Shown: positions 32,648 through 42,315, counted from the stretch's first letter. The stretch: DNA of 64,000 bases from Kribbella qitaiheensis (GCF_014217565.1 NZ_CP043661.1:6200001-6264000); one strand, 5' to 3'. Numbers and translations: made by a program. Notes: generated by a model from the sequence alone, not told the origin.

Positions 32648-34381
32648 TCAGGAGGTGGTGATGCAGCCCGCGGGGAGGTCGAACCAGCGGAGGTTGTCGA
32701 AGTCGGTGTTGACGGTGGCTTCGTTGGTGGGTGCGTTGTCCTGGCAGGCGGAGAGGAGTTGGCGGGCTTCGGCGAGGTAGTCGTCGAGGGCCGACTCGGG
32801 CGCGGTGTCGTCGTGGCGGGGGTACCGCAGGGTGCCGTCGGCGTCGTAGCCGACCTGGGAGAGGCGCATCGGGGGTTCCACCGGGCCGCGGTGGTGCTTC
32901 CAGAGGCCGTTGGCCGGGTCGAAGCGGTAGTCGCGGAGCAGGCGCCATCCTTCCCGCGCGACCAGGCGGACCGCTTCCACGACGTACGCGAAGACCGCTT
33001 CGGAGATGAAGTAGTTGAAGTTGACCCGCACCCAGCCCGGCTTGATGCCCTCGCAGCCGTGCATGATCTCCTCGGCGAACTCCGCCGACTGCTGTAGGTC
33101 GATCCCGAGCAGGGTGTGCCCGTACGGTCCGGCGCAGGAACAGCCGCCCCGCGACTGGATCCCGAACAGGTCGTTCAGCAACGCGACGACGAAGTTGTGG
33201 TGCAGATAGCGCCCGGACGGCGCCTTCACCACGAACGACACGATCGACAGCCGTTCGGCGTCCAGGTTGCCGAGGATCTGGATGTTCGGCTCCTCGCGCC
33301 ACGCCTCGACCGCGCGCCGCAGGTAGGCGTCCTCGTGGGCGCGGATCACCTCGATCCCGACCGCCTGCTTGAGCTGGAAGACCAAGCCGGCCCGGATCGA
33401 CTCGATGATGGCCGGCGTGCCGCCCTCTTCACGGTGGATCGGGTCGTCGACATAGCGGTGCCCGGTCGGGTTCACGAAGGCGACCGTGCCGCCACCCGGT
33501 ACGTCGGGAACGCGGTTGTGGAGCAGGTCGCGGCGGGCGACCAGCACACCCGGCGTGCCGGGGCCGCCGATGAACTTGTGCGGGCTGAGGAAGATCGCGT
33601 CCTTGTACGACAGCGGGTCGGCCGAGCGGCCGCCGTACATGTCGATCTCGATGTACGGCGCGGCGGCGGCGAAGTCCCAGAACGACAGGGCGCCGTGCCG
33701 GTGCAGCAGCGCGGAGACCCGGTGGGTGTTGCTGACGATGCCGGTGACGTTGCTCGCGGCGGAGAACGAGCCGATCTTGAGCGGCCGATCGGCGTACCGG
33801 AGCAGCTCTTCCTCGAGCCGCGGGATGTCGATGTGGCCGTCGGAGTCCTGGCCGATCGTCACCACGTCCGCGATCGACTCGCGCCAGGGCAGCTCGTTCG
33901 AGTGGTGCTCGTACGGGCCGATGAAGACGACCGGGCGGCGGTCGGCCGGGATCACGTCGGTCAGCTGGTACTCGTCGTCCAGTCCGGCCGGGATCCGCAG
34001 GCCGAGGACGCCGATCAGCTTGTCGATCGCCCCGGTCGCGCCGGAGCCGCAGAAGATCACGGCGGTCTCGGAGTCGCCGCCGACGCTGTCGTGGATGATC
34101 CTGCGGGCGTCCTCGCGGAGCCGGGTGGTCTGCAGGCCGGTGCCGCTGGACTCGGTGTGGGTGTTCGCGTACCGCGGCAGCACCTCCTCGCGGATGAAGT
34201 CCTCGAGGAAGGTCAGGGCGCGTCCGGAGGCGGTGTAATCGGCGTACGTGACCCGGCGGGGCCCGTACGGGCCGGGCATCACCTGGTCGTCACCGATCAC
34301 CGACGCGCGGATACGGCTGAGCAGCGGGGTGTCCGCCGGCATCGCGAGCCGGTCGCTCGGTAGGGCGTCCTGGATCGTCAT
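32648..34381 (-). CDS. Class-V aminotransferase-fold PLP enzyme (SufS-like)
   Basis: 577 residues, longer than SufS (about 410) owing to a C-terminal extension of about 120. PLP-lysine region: FLSPHKFIGGPGTPGVLVARR. Other features: VIFCGSGATGAIDKLIGVLG, FIGPYEHHSNELPWRES, FWDFAAAAPYIEID, and a cysteine motif RGGCSCAGPYGH near residue 440, placed like the SufS/Csd active-site cysteine. It may be a desulfurase-like or C-S/C-N lyase. Stand-alone, divergent from tenA with 93 bp between; no suf genes nearby. Confidence 0.85.
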   Translation of the reverse strand: MTIQDALPSDRLAMPADTPLLSRIRASVIGDDQVMPGPYGPRRVTYADYTASGRALTFLEDFIREEVLPRYANTHTESSGTGLQTTRLREDARRIIHDSVGGDSETAVIFCGSGATGAIDKLIGVLGLRIPAGLDDEYQLTDVIPADRRPVVFIGPYEHHSNELPWRESIADVVTIGQDSDGHIDIPRLEEELLRYADRPLKIGSFSAASNVTGIVSNTHRVSALLHRHGALSFWDFAAAAPYIEIDMYGGRSADPLSYKDAIFLSPHKFIGGPGTPGVLVARRDLLHNRVPDVPGGGTVAFVNPTGHRYVDDPIHREEGGTPAIIESIRAGLVFQLKQAVGIEVIRAHEDAYLRRAVEAWREEPNIQILGNLDAERLSIVSFVVKAPSGRYLHHNFVVALLNDLFGIQSRGGCSCAGPYGHTLLGIDLQQSAEFAEEIMHGCEGIKPGWVRVNFNYFISEAVFAYVVEAVRLVAREGWRLLRDYRFDPANGLWKHHRGPVEPPMRLSQVGYDADGTLRYPRHDDTAPESALDDYLAEARQLLSACQDNAPTNEATVNTDFDNLRWFDLPAGCITTS

Positions 34382-34474
34382 GGCGTCAGAGTAAGCCCGT
34401 CCGTGAAGTTCGTCTCCTGCCATTACACGGCTCGCTTGGCTAAGGTCGGTCGGAGTCGAGGCTAGGAGCTGGGG

Positions 34475-35143
34475 ATGACGTTTTCCACCGAGTTGTGGGA
34501 TCGCGGTGCCGCGAAGGTGTACGAGGAGATCCTGCGGCACCCGTTCATCACCGGGCTGACCGACGGGACGCTGGACCACGCTGCCTTCCGCTACTTCATC
34601 GTCCAGGACAGCCATTACCTGCGGGCGTACTCCCGTGCGCTCACGCTGGTCGCCGCGAAGGCCACCGACGAGGACGCCGTACGGATGTTTGCCCGGCACG
34701 CGGCGGAGGCGATCGAGGTCGAGCAGGAGTTGCATACCTCGTTGCTTGCGTCCTTGGGGCTCACCTCGGCCGATGTCGACGCGGCCGGATCGCGGCCGAC
34801 CACCACGGCGTACATGTCCTATCTGACGGCGGTCTGCGCTACTGGCACTTACGCCGAGGCCGTGGCCGCGGTGCTGCCCTGTTACTGGATCTACCGCGAT
34901 GTCGGCCGCGAGCTGCTCAAGCGGTCGTCGCCGGATCCGGTTTACGCGCAGTGGATCGCGACGTATGGATCCGAGGAGTTCGATTCGGTCGTAGAGTCGG
35001 TACTGGCGGTGACGGATCGGCTCGGGGACGAGGTCGGCCCGGGCGAGCGCGAACGTTGCCACCGGCACTTTTCCACCACCACCAGGTACGAGTGGATGTT
35101 CTGGGACGCCGCGTACCGCGAGCTGGATTGGCCGGTCGGATGA
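34475..35143 (+). CDS. tenA: TenA-family thiaminase II / aminopyrimidine aminohydrolase
   Basis: 222-residue TenA protein, which salvages the pyrimidine part of degraded thiamin by removing its amino group. The nucleophile Cys136 is in AAVLPCYWIYRDVG; the substrate-binding Asp45 is in YFIVQDSHYLRAYSRAL; an acidic pair occurs in TYGSEEFDSVV. ATGA overlap with the following FAD oxidoreductase indicates coupling. No TPP riboswitch is visible in the 93-bp leader. Alternative: TenA-like proteins joined to other pathways exist. Confidence 0.92.
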   Translation: MTFSTELWDRGAAKVYEEILRHPFITGLTDGTLDHAAFRYFIVQDSHYLRAYSRALTLVAAKATDEDAVRMFARHAAEAIEVEQELHTSLLASLGLTSADVDAAGSRPTTTAYMSYLTAVCATGTYAEAVAAVLPCYWIYRDVGRELLKRSSPDPVYAQWIATYGSEEFDSVVESVLAVTDRLGDEVGPGERERCHRHFSTTTRYEWMFWDAAYRELDWPVG

Positions 35144-36693
35144 AGGATTTCTACGACGTCGTGATCGTCGGTGGCGGGCACAACGGTCTGGTCGCGGCCG
35201 GTTATCTGTCCGGCGCCGGGCTGTCCACGCTGGTGCTGGAGCAGCAGGGCCACACCGGCGGCGCCGCGGTCAGCCAGCAGGTGTTCCCCGGCGTCGACGC
35301 GCGCCTCTCGCGGTACTCGTACCTGGTCAGCCTGCTGCCGGACAAAATCGTGGCCGACCTCGGCCTGTCGCTCGAACTCCGGTCCCGCTCCGTCGCGTCG
35401 TACACGCCCGTACGCCGGGGAGGGCGCGATCTCGGGCTGCTGGTGGACCGCCCCGAGGGCTCCGCCACGCGCTCGTCGTTTGCCGCATTGACCGGGAGCG
35501 ACGCGGAGTACGACGCGTGGACCGCCTTCTACGGGTCGGTGGGGGAGCTCGCTGCCGTGGTCGCGCCGACTTTGCTGGAGCCGCTGACGACCGCCGCCGC
35601 CTTACGCCGTCAGGTGGATCCCGCTTTGTGGGAGGCGTTGGTCGAGCGGCCTTTCGGGGAGCTGGTCGAGCAGCGATTCGCGGACGACACCGTGCGCGGC
35701 GTTGTCGCCACGGATTCGGTGATCGGGACCTTTGCCGGGTTGCACGATGAGTCGCTGATCCAGAACCGGTGCTTCCTCTACCACCTGATCGGCAACGGCA
35801 CCGGCGAATGGCGGGTGCCGGTCGGCGGGATGGGTGCTGTGACCGACGCCCTGGCCGCGTCTGCCCGGCGTGCCGGCGCATCGCTGGTGACGAACGCATC
35901 CGTGACATCGGTGGAGGCCGATGGGACCCGTGGCTCCGTTACGTGGCTCGGTGGTGACGGTGAGCGTTCGGTGGACTGCTCCTTCATCCTCGCCAATGTG
36001 GCGCCTGCCACGCTCGACGCATTGCGCGGCCGAGCTGCGGGGGAGCGGCCTGAGGGTTCGCAGCTCAAGATCAACCTGTTGCTGTCACGGCTTCCGCAAC
36101 TGCGGTCGGGGGACGACCCCGCGCGCGCTTTCGCGGGCACCTTCCACATCGACGAGGACTACTCCCAGCTGGAGACGGCTTACACGGAGGCGGCTGGGGG
36201 CACGCTGCCCGCAGTACCGCCGTCTGAGGTCTACTGCCACTCCCTGACGGACCCGTCGATTCTGAGCCCTGCTCTGGCCGCCTCCGGGCACCAGACCCTG
36301 ACGGTCTTCGGCGTTCACTTCCCCGCGCGATTGTTTGCCTCCGACAACGATGCCGCCCGCGACGAGTCCGTACGCCGGGTGCTGGCCGGCCTGGAGTCCT
36401 ACCTGGCCGAGCCCCTCGAGCCGTGCATCGCCCGCGACGCCGACGGCAACCTCTGCATCGAGGCCAAGACCCCCTACGACATCGAGGAATCGGTCGGCAT
36501 GCCCGGCGGCCACATCTTCCACGGCGACCTGCAATGGCCCTGGCTCGACGACTCCGCCGAAGCCGGCCGCTGGGGCGTCGAGACCGACGTCGCCAACCTC
36601 CTCATCTGCGGCTCCGGCGCCCGCCGCGGCGGCGCGGTCAGCGGCATCCCCGGCCACAACGCCGCCCAGGCCGTCCTCGAACTACACCCCTGA
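35140..36693 (+). CDS. Phytoene-dehydrogenase-like FAD oxidoreductase
   Basis: 517 residues, amine-oxidase/CrtI-like fold related to PYROXD2. FAD-binding start DVVIVGGGHNGLVAAGYLSGAG with LVLEQQGHTGGAA; C-terminal FAD motif LLICGSGARRGGAVSGIPGHNAAQAVLE. Substrate-domain motif VPVGGMGAVTDALAASARRAGA is typical. No carotenoid synthase is nearby, so a carotenoid role is unlikely. Coupling to tenA is close; the joint substrate is unknown. Confidence 0.9.
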   Translation: MKDFYDVVIVGGGHNGLVAAGYLSGAGLSTLVLEQQGHTGGAAVSQQVFPGVDARLSRYSYLVSLLPDKIVADLGLSLELRSRSVASYTPVRRGGRDLGLLVDRPEGSATRSSFAALTGSDAEYDAWTAFYGSVGELAAVVAPTLLEPLTTAAALRRQVDPALWEALVERPFGELVEQRFADDTVRGVVATDSVIGTFAGLHDESLIQNRCFLYHLIGNGTGEWRVPVGGMGAVTDALAASARRAGASLVTNASVTSVEADGTRGSVTWLGGDGERSVDCSFILANVAPATLDALRGRAAGERPEGSQLKINLLLSRLPQLRSGDDPARAFAGTFHIDEDYSQLETAYTEAAGGTLPAVPPSEVYCHSLTDPSILSPALAASGHQTLTVFGVHFPARLFASDNDAARDESVRRVLAGLESYLAEPLEPCIARDADGNLCIEAKTPYDIEESVGMPGGHIFHGDLQWPWLDDSAEAGRWGVETDVANLLICGSGARRGGAVSGIPGHNAAQAVLELHP

Positions 36694-36772
36694 AACTCTC
36701 ACCCCGAACCGATTTCGCATCCCCCCGTCCGCCCTGCTACGATCCTCTTCGTTCGAACACAGCAGTAAACAA

Positions 36773-36848
<76 letters not shown>

Positions 36849-36853
36849 GCATC

Positions 36854-36891
36854 AAGGCCCAGGCAGATATCGCAATCTGTTCCTGGGCCTT
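36854..36891 (+). terminator. Terminator after tRNA-Lys
   Basis: AAGGCCCAGG-CAGAT and ATCTG-TT-CCTGGGCCTT form a stem of about 15 pairs with a small loop, followed by TTC. It starts 5 bases after the tRNA CCA. Confidence 0.88.
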
Positions 36892-37441
36892 CATGCGTCC
36901 GGCGCACCATTTACGCGCCACTTTGCATCGGACCAAGCGAACCTGGTCCCGGCGACTCAAGACCCGACCTCTGCAGCCCGAGCCGATCTCCAAAGGCGCC
37001 ATGGTTGCGGGAAGGCGGCACCTGCCGACTCCTCCGTCGCCGGCTCCCATCCATCTGATGTGCCGCTCCTGCGTCGCAGCTTCACCGCGATGGCGGCCAA
37101 CTTCCGCGATCATGACGGTCACGTGCGTGATGTGACAGCCAGCGGTAGAACCAAAACCGGGGCCGAGCAGGCGCACATCACGCATCGATCGCGTCATCTC
37201 TGACATCAAGATGGCCCGGCGCCCCAACTGCTGCTCGGACGTGCTCGATATGGCACTGGAGACCGTTTCCACTGGGACGACCTCACCGGCGATCTCCGAT
37301 GTTGTCGTCGCATTGTTCGCCCCCGATCCAGACCTGGCCGAACATGCCGGCCTGACAACCAAGACCCTCCCGACTGACGGCCGGGAGCGGTGCAGCGATC
37401 GCCGTACGTCGCCTCCGGTTCGCGAGGCGGGGCGGGCTCGG
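36892..37441. other. Gene-free stretch, 550 bp
   Basis: No gene recognised. A minus-strand frame across the tRNA encodes the artefactual peptide GLEPRTR known from antisense tRNA reading. No integrase or attachment-site duplicate was seen beside the tRNA. Confidence 0.55.
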
Positions 37442-38425
37442 TCAGTTGAGTGCGGCTGGGGATTCGGCGTGGGGGATGAGGATTTGTGGGGTTCCTGCGC
37501 CGTTGGCTGGGACTGTCCAGATGTCGGCGTCGTCGGTGCCTCGTGAGATGGCGTAGCCGATTGTGGTCGGGCTCAGCCAGGCTGGCTGGTCGTCCACGCT
37601 GCGGGTTTCGGCCAGTTGGATCCGTGTGCCTGAGGCCAGGTCGAGTACGGATAGGCGCCAGCCCTTGGCGGGGTTCCCGTTGATCGCTGATTTGAAGGCG
37701 ATGCGCGTGCCGTCGGGGGACAGGGACGGGCATTCGACGTTCTGCGCGATGGTCCGCACCGTCTTTGCCGCGATGTCGCCTTCGACGAGGTAGCGGTGTC
37801 CGGCGGTGGACATGGTCGCGTAGAAGCGGTTGTCGTCGGCGGCGAAGGTGATGCCCCAGAAGTTGAGATCGGCGGCAGTGTAGGGACGGCCGTCGAGGGT
37901 GACCGAGAGGAACTCCAGAGAGTCGACTGTCTCCTCGTTCTTGAGGTCGATCAGTCCGGCGCGGGTGGAGAACCGTCCGTGGTTGTAGGCGTCGCCGGCA
38001 ACGAAAACTGTCCAAGCCGCCATGCGCCCATCCGCGGAAACTCGAGTACGGTTCGGGACCCCGACGAGCGGAATCGCCTTCCTTACCTTGAGACCTTGAT
38101 CCAGGATCGCGATCTGGAATGTGCTGAGAGCGCCGTCTTGCCGCAGACAGGTGCCGGTGCCGCCACCGGCGTAGACCCGAAGGCAGGTGAGGGTAGACAC
38201 CGAGCGTGGCCCGTCGGGATGATCTTTGGCGACCACGGCCAGGTGTCCCAAGCTGTCCGGCGCAGTGCTACGGAACAGGATCCGCGGCCCTCCTGTGAGG
38301 CTGAGCTGGCTGGTCGCGGCGGCTGCCGAGGACGGTTCACGCGTCACCGCGAACGCGCCGTACCCGACTGCCACTGTGGTCAGCAGCAGGGCTCCGAGCA
38401 CTGCGACCAGTACCCGGCGCGTCAC
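37442..38425 (-). CDS. TolB-like beta-propeller membrane-anchored protein
   Basis: 327 residues with an N-terminal membrane helix (RRVLVAVLGALLLTTVAVGYGAF) and an exported domain of WD40-like (PD40) blades: RVSADGRMAAWTVF, CPSLSPDGTRIAFKSAI, DDQPAWLSPTTIGYAIS, ADIWTVPANGAG. Role unknown; such propellers often bind proteins or glycans. Its start overlaps the stop of the MFS gene (ATGA). Confidence 0.82.
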   Translation of the reverse strand: MTRRVLVAVLGALLLTTVAVGYGAFAVTREPSSAAAATSQLSLTGGPRILFRSTAPDSLGHLAVVAKDHPDGPRSVSTLTCLRVYAGGGTGTCLRQDGALSTFQIAILDQGLKVRKAIPLVGVPNRTRVSADGRMAAWTVFVAGDAYNHGRFSTRAGLIDLKNEETVDSLEFLSVTLDGRPYTAADLNFWGITFAADDNRFYATMSTAGHRYLVEGDIAAKTVRTIAQNVECPSLSPDGTRIAFKSAINGNPAKGWRLSVLDLASGTRIQLAETRSVDDQPAWLSPTTIGYAISRGTDDADIWTVPANGAGTPQILIPHAESPAALN

Positions 38426-39714
38426 GCCGGCTCCTCAGCGGTGCTGCCTGCGCCCTCGCGGCTGCCCGTTGCCGGGATGCCGCGCAACAACAGAGCCACG
38501 GCGAACACCGCAACCGCGACCAGTCCTGCGGCGATCCGGGTTGCGCTCGCCGGACCCCACAGCGCCCACGCGAGTCCGAACAGGATCGATGAGAGCAGGT
38601 AGGACAGCGCCTGACCGGTCTGGATCAGCGCGAGTCCCGACGTACGCAAAGCTGTGGGCAGTACCGGTCCTGCCAGTGCCATCAGTACTCCGTCCGTGGA
38701 TGCGTAGAAGAGGCCGTACAGCGCGAGCACCACCACGAGCAGTGGCAGGCCGCCGAACGGTCCGAACAGCAGCAGGTAGACCAGCACCAGCGCGGTGTAG
38801 CCGCCGAGCACGACCTTGAGCCGTCCGATCTTGTCGGCCAGAACCCCCATCGGCGTGGCCAACAACAGGTAGGACAAGTTGGTGCCCACGGCGAGCAACG
38901 GGAACCAGCCGATACTCAGCCCCTCCCGCCGCTGCAGCAGCAGGTAGACGAAGCCATCGCCAATGGTCACCATCCCGGCCAGGCCTGCTGCGAGCACCAA
39001 CCGGCGTACCGGCGCTATCCGCAGCAATCCACGCAGCGCGGAGGGCTGCACCGCGCCCTTCGATGGCTGTTCGTCGCGATGATCTCGCACGAACAGTACG
39101 AGCATCAGTACTCCGAAGGCGGCGATGCAGAAGCTGGCTACGAACACCGCGTCGTAGGCCTGCGCAGTGGCCGCCAGGATGCCGAGCGCGACCAGCGGTC
39201 CGATGAAGGCCCCGATGGTGTCCATCATCCGGTGGACGCCGAACGCCCGGCCGTACAGCTGCGGGGGAGTGGAAAGGGTGATCAGTGCGTCGCGCGGCGC
39301 CGTACGCAATCCTTTGCCAGTGCGGTCGATCGCGATGACCGCGCCGAGCCCGCCGACGCTGTTGCCCACAGCAAGCAGTCCTAGTTTCGCCACCGCCGAC
39401 AGCCCGTAGCCGATTCCGGCGACGAACTTGCGGCGACGTGCCCGGTCGGCGATATAGCCGCCGACCAGCCGCAGGAGCGCGGTCGCACCCGTGTAAGTGC
39501 CGTCGACCAGGCCATACACGGTGGGGCTCAGGTGCAGGCCGAGCACCAGGTAGACCGGCAGGACCGCGGTCACCATCGCCGAGGAGATGTCGGTGATCAG
39601 GCTGACTGCGCCGAGGGCGAACACGTTTCCGCTCAGCAACAGCATCGCGCGCCGGCGCGGCGGTCTGGGTGTGCCGTCCGCGGCGTGCGGCTGGTCAATC
39701 GTGGACAGGTACAC
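38422..39714 (-). CDS. MFS transporter
   Basis: 430-residue major-facilitator exporter with 12 hydrophobic segments (LITDISSAMVTAVLPVYLVL first). The loop 2-3 signature is GLVDGTYTGATALLRLVGGYIADRARRRK, and IDRTGKGLRTAPRDALI is typical of a subgroup of drug-type MFS proteins. Start GTG 39714 has GGAGG at 8 bases; an upstream in-frame start to 39774 lacks one. First gene of an operon with the beta-propeller protein, whose outside domain may work with it. Confidence 0.9.
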   Translation of the reverse strand: MYLSTIDQPHAADGTPRPPRRRAMLLLSGNVFALGAVSLITDISSAMVTAVLPVYLVLGLHLSPTVYGLVDGTYTGATALLRLVGGYIADRARRRKFVAGIGYGLSAVAKLGLLAVGNSVGGLGAVIAIDRTGKGLRTAPRDALITLSTPPQLYGRAFGVHRMMDTIGAFIGPLVALGILAATAQAYDAVFVASFCIAAFGVLMLVLFVRDHRDEQPSKGAVQPSALRGLLRIAPVRRLVLAAGLAGMVTIGDGFVYLLLQRREGLSIGWFPLLAVGTNLSYLLLATPMGVLADKIGRLKVVLGGYTALVLVYLLLFGPFGGLPLLVVVLALYGLFYASTDGVLMALAGPVLPTALRTSGLALIQTGQALSYLLSSILFGLAWALWGPASATRIAAGLVAVAVFAVALLLRGIPATGSREGAGSTAEEPA

Positions 39715-39827
39715 GGGTGCCACCTCCGTGAGGTCGGGCGGGAGCCCCCTCGCGGACAGGCGTCGGCTGTCCACGAGCGGGGTGACGGTTTCCGGCTACC
39801 GCTCTGTTGCGAACGGCATACGGGCGG

Positions 39828-40682
39828 TCAGTTCCACACGTTGGTGACTTCCGGAGCCGAGTTCAGATGCGAGAGCCCGGTGGCGCTCTCGATGGTGCTC
39901 AGGACGTTGTAGTGGTTGATCTGGTTGGAGAACGAGCCGACCTGGGTGTGGGCGCCGACGAACGCGGTGAAGATGTGGTTCGACGAACCGCCGTTGTCCT
40001 CGTCGAAGGTGATGATCAGCAGGCTGTTGTGGGTCTTGGCCCACTGCGCGTAGGCGTCGAGATTGTTCTTCAGCCAGGTGTCTCCTGTGCCGACCGAACA
40101 GTCGTGCATGTCGTTGCACATGTTGGGGCTCACGTACGACACGGCGGGGAGGCTTGCGTAGTTCGTCGAGCTCGGGAAGGTGCTGAATCTGAGGTTGCTG
40201 GTTGCGGGCACGCTGCTGAAATTCACCCAGCCGTTGTGCTTGCGCCGGTACGTGCCGCTCGAGCAGCCGGTGTAGCCGTCGGAGGGCATGCTCTCGGAGT
40301 AGCCTTTGAAGGTCTTGCCCGCGGTGATCAGCTGCTTGCCGAGGTTGTTGCCGCTGTAGGTGTGGGGGCAGCTGTCGTCGGTGAGGCCTTGAGTCGTCCC
40401 GGAGAAGACCGCCAGGTAGTTGGGTTCGCTGGGGTGGGTGACCCCGTAGGACTGGGTGAACTTCGCGCCCTGGGCGGCCAGGCTGTTGAAGTTGGGGGCA
40501 CTGGAGCTGCCGTTGATCTGCGAGTACGCGTGGTTCTCGAACATCACCAGAACGATGTGATCGAACGCCGGCACGCTCGCCGCTGCCTGCGCGCTGGACG
40601 AGGTGGCGGTGCCGACCGCCGTCGCCGAACCGACAAGAGCCGCCACCAGCACGACCGCGGCCGCAATCTGCTTACGTATCAC
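39828..40682 (-). CDS. Secreted phosphoesterase (acid phosphatase-like)
   Basis: 284 residues with signal peptide (RKQIAAAVVLVAALVGSATA). Phosphoesterase family (PF04185) motifs: FDHIVLVMFENHAYSQI with the metal-site Glu-Asn, GVTHPSEPNYLAVFSG, LLIITFDEDNGGSSNH. Relatives include phospholipase C-like enzymes and the mycobacterial phosphatase SapM. Four cysteines suit an extracellular protein. Stand-alone; probably scavenges phosphate. Confidence 0.88.
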   Translation of the reverse strand: MIRKQIAAAVVLVAALVGSATAVGTATSSSAQAAASVPAFDHIVLVMFENHAYSQINGSSSAPNFNSLAAQGAKFTQSYGVTHPSEPNYLAVFSGTTQGLTDDSCPHTYSGNNLGKQLITAGKTFKGYSESMPSDGYTGCSSGTYRRKHNGWVNFSSVPATSNLRFSTFPSSTNYASLPAVSYVSPNMCNDMHDCSVGTGDTWLKNNLDAYAQWAKTHNSLLIITFDEDNGGSSNHIFTAFVGAHTQVGSFSNQINHYNVLSTIESATGLSHLNSAPEVTNVWN

Positions 40683-41017
40683 GAATCCTCCTCACAGGAT
40701 GGGCTGACCCTGATCGAAGTCAGAGCCGGAGCAAATCCTGTGGGCCGACAGCCGCTCCGGCCCGAATCCTGCGAACACCCCAGATGTGGCCGAGATGAAC
40801 ACTCCGCTATCGAGCGTGCACAGCCTGACGTCATCCACGGACAGGTGGGCAGTACGGAGCTCTTCATCGAGTCCGGTGCCTGGCGCTGTGGTTGCCGGAC
40901 TCGGCGAGCGGCTTCAGATTGGTGGGATCTCTCCGTGTGGCGAAGGACGTCCGGTCGTAGTGTCGAGGAAGGGGCGGCCGAGGTCGCCCAGGGTTCGCGG
41001 GTCGGGAGGGATGAGCG
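40683..41017. other. Gene-free stretch, 335 bp
   Basis: I see no gene on either strand. Open frames here lack ribosome sites and family likeness. It ends at the truncated dioxygenase-like gene. Confidence 0.5.
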
Positions 41018-41191
41018 ATGGTTGACTCGGTCGCACCACACGGGCTCCACCACGTGACTGCAATTGCGGAGGATCCGCGGCGCAACGTCGACTTCTACAC
41101 CACGGTGCTGGGGCTACGCCTGGTCAAACGGACTGATATTTCGGCGGCCGTTCCACTCCAAGGAAGCGGAACGACCTCCTTCGTGTGGTGA
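41018..41191 (+). pseudogene. Truncated VOC ring-cleaving dioxygenase-like gene
   Basis: ATG 41018 with GGGAGGG upstream begins a normal VOC protein: HGLHHVTAIAEDPRRNVDFY then TTVLGLRLVKRT. Relatives continue for some 270 more residues. Here, after residue 39, the frame reads unrelated sequence and stops at 41191 (57 codons). None of the downstream frames resumes the family, so the rest is deleted, not frameshifted. The stretch 41192-41452 holds nothing I recognise. Confidence 0.8.
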
Positions 41192-41452
41192 AGGCGGATC
41201 ACCGCCCTCCAGCGCCGAACTGACGCAGGATGGCACGGTTGCCGGTCCTCACCCATTCCTCGACGAGATCCTGCGCCCTGCCCGGCGGTGGGTGAACTGG
41301 CGCAGCTGCCTACCCAAAGATCGCCGCGCTGGTCGTCACCCAGACCCTGCTCACGCTCTGACGACCTCAACCACCGACCCTGCACGGCGGGAAACCGAGC
41401 GAGTTCGCCAGTGTGCTCGATACGATCTCTCACCACCGGTTGGAGGTGCCCG

Positions 41453-41773
41453 ATGAGGCTCGAAGTGCTGCATGTCCCGGATTGCCCGAACCTGCTTCCC
41501 CTGCTGGAACGGCTGGCCGAGGTGAGCGATCTACCGATCACGACCCGGGTCATCCAGACCGAGGCCGACGCGATCCGGTTCGGGATGGCCGGCTCGCCCA
41601 CGCTGCTGGTCGACGACGCCGACCCATTCGCCTCGCCCGGACACCAAGAGATCGGGCTGTCGTGCCGGCTCTACCGCGACCAGGACGGACAGATCGTGTC
41701 CGCCCCGACGACCGCGCAACTTCGCGAAGCAATCGCTCCACCCGCCTTCACCGCTGACGCCAACCACGACTGA
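41453..41773 (+). CDS. Small thioredoxin-like protein with HVPDCPN motif
   Basis: 106 residues. LEVLHVPDCPNLLPLLERLA at the start and FGMAGSPTLLVDDADPFASPG in the middle (a GSPT cis-Pro-like loop) mark a thioredoxin-fold protein of the kind found beside metal-resistance genes and sometimes mislabelled alkylmercury lyase. The single cysteine of PDC and another in GLSCRLY could bind metal or thiols. Start ATG 41453 has GGAGG at 6 bases. It precedes the ArsR-CDF pair. Confidence 0.78.
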   Translation: MRLEVLHVPDCPNLLPLLERLAEVSDLPITTRVIQTEADAIRFGMAGSPTLLVDDADPFASPGHQEIGLSCRLYRDQDGQIVSAPTTAQLREAIAPPAFTADANHD

Positions 41774-41922
41774 TCACTCAGCTGCGAGTCCCACCCCGTC
41801 GCAGCTCTAACTCGGGTGGCTGGCGACGAACAAAGTCGTCTCCCCTCGCGGGTCGCCGCCGGAGCCCGCTGTGGTGGTGTCCAGGTTTCGTGGAGCGAGG
41901 TGAAGCCGATCTCGCGGTGGGT

Positions 41923-42291
41923 TCAGTCCGCGGCGTCCTGGTCGGGCAGATCGCGCCGGCCAATGCTGAGGTGCTCGATGTGATAGACCGCCTCGTCCAG
42001 CAGTTGCGCGACATGACTGTCGTACAGCTCATAGACGATCCGTCGCCCGTCCCTCTTGCCGGTCACCAGCCCGAGGGCACGGAGCAGGCGCAGTTGGTGC
42101 GACACAGCTGACTGCTCCATCCCGACCGCAGCAACCAGGTCGCCTACCGCGCAGGGCCCCTCCTGCAGGCGGGTAAGGATCAGCAGCCGGCTGGGGGTCG
42201 CCAGCGCCTGCAGGGTCGCGGCGACCGTCGCGGCCGTATCGGCATCCAACTGCCCGGCCGATCGGCGCCTGCCCTCCACTCCATGACCCAT
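41923..42291 (-). CDS. ArsR-family metal sensor (alpha-5 site)
   Basis: 122-residue winged-helix repressor. DNA-binding part: SRLLILTRLQEGPCAVGDLV, GMEQSAVSHQLRLLRALGLV. The C-terminal helix carries DSHVAQLLDEAVYHIEH, an exact D-x-H-x10-H-x2-H alpha-5 motif as in zinc/cobalt (CzrA) and nickel (NmtR) sensors. It should release DNA when zinc or a similar metal binds. Start ATG 42291 has AGGA at 8 bases; ATG 42300 is possible. Divergent from the CDF exporter with an operator between. Confidence 0.92.
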   Translation of the reverse strand: MGHGVEGRRRSAGQLDADTAATVAATLQALATPSRLLILTRLQEGPCAVGDLVAAVGMEQSAVSHQLRLLRALGLVTGKRDGRRIVYELYDSHVAQLLDEAVYHIEHLSIGRRDLPDQDAAD

Positions 42292-42315
42292 AGCTGGCAT
42301 CCTAGTAGACACACA

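Noticed and set aside
34382..34474. TPP riboswitch before tenA
   Set aside because: The 93-bp leader lacks the conserved thi-box sequence and is too short for the full structure plus expression platform.
35140..36693. Carotenoid desaturase
   Set aside because: The fold is CrtI-like, but no crtB/crtE-type neighbours exist and the PYROXD2-like pattern fits better.
41095..41601. Minus-strand frame opposite the truncated dioxygenase and thioredoxin-like gene
   Set aside because: No ribosome site or family likeness; overlaps a well-supported plus-strand gene.
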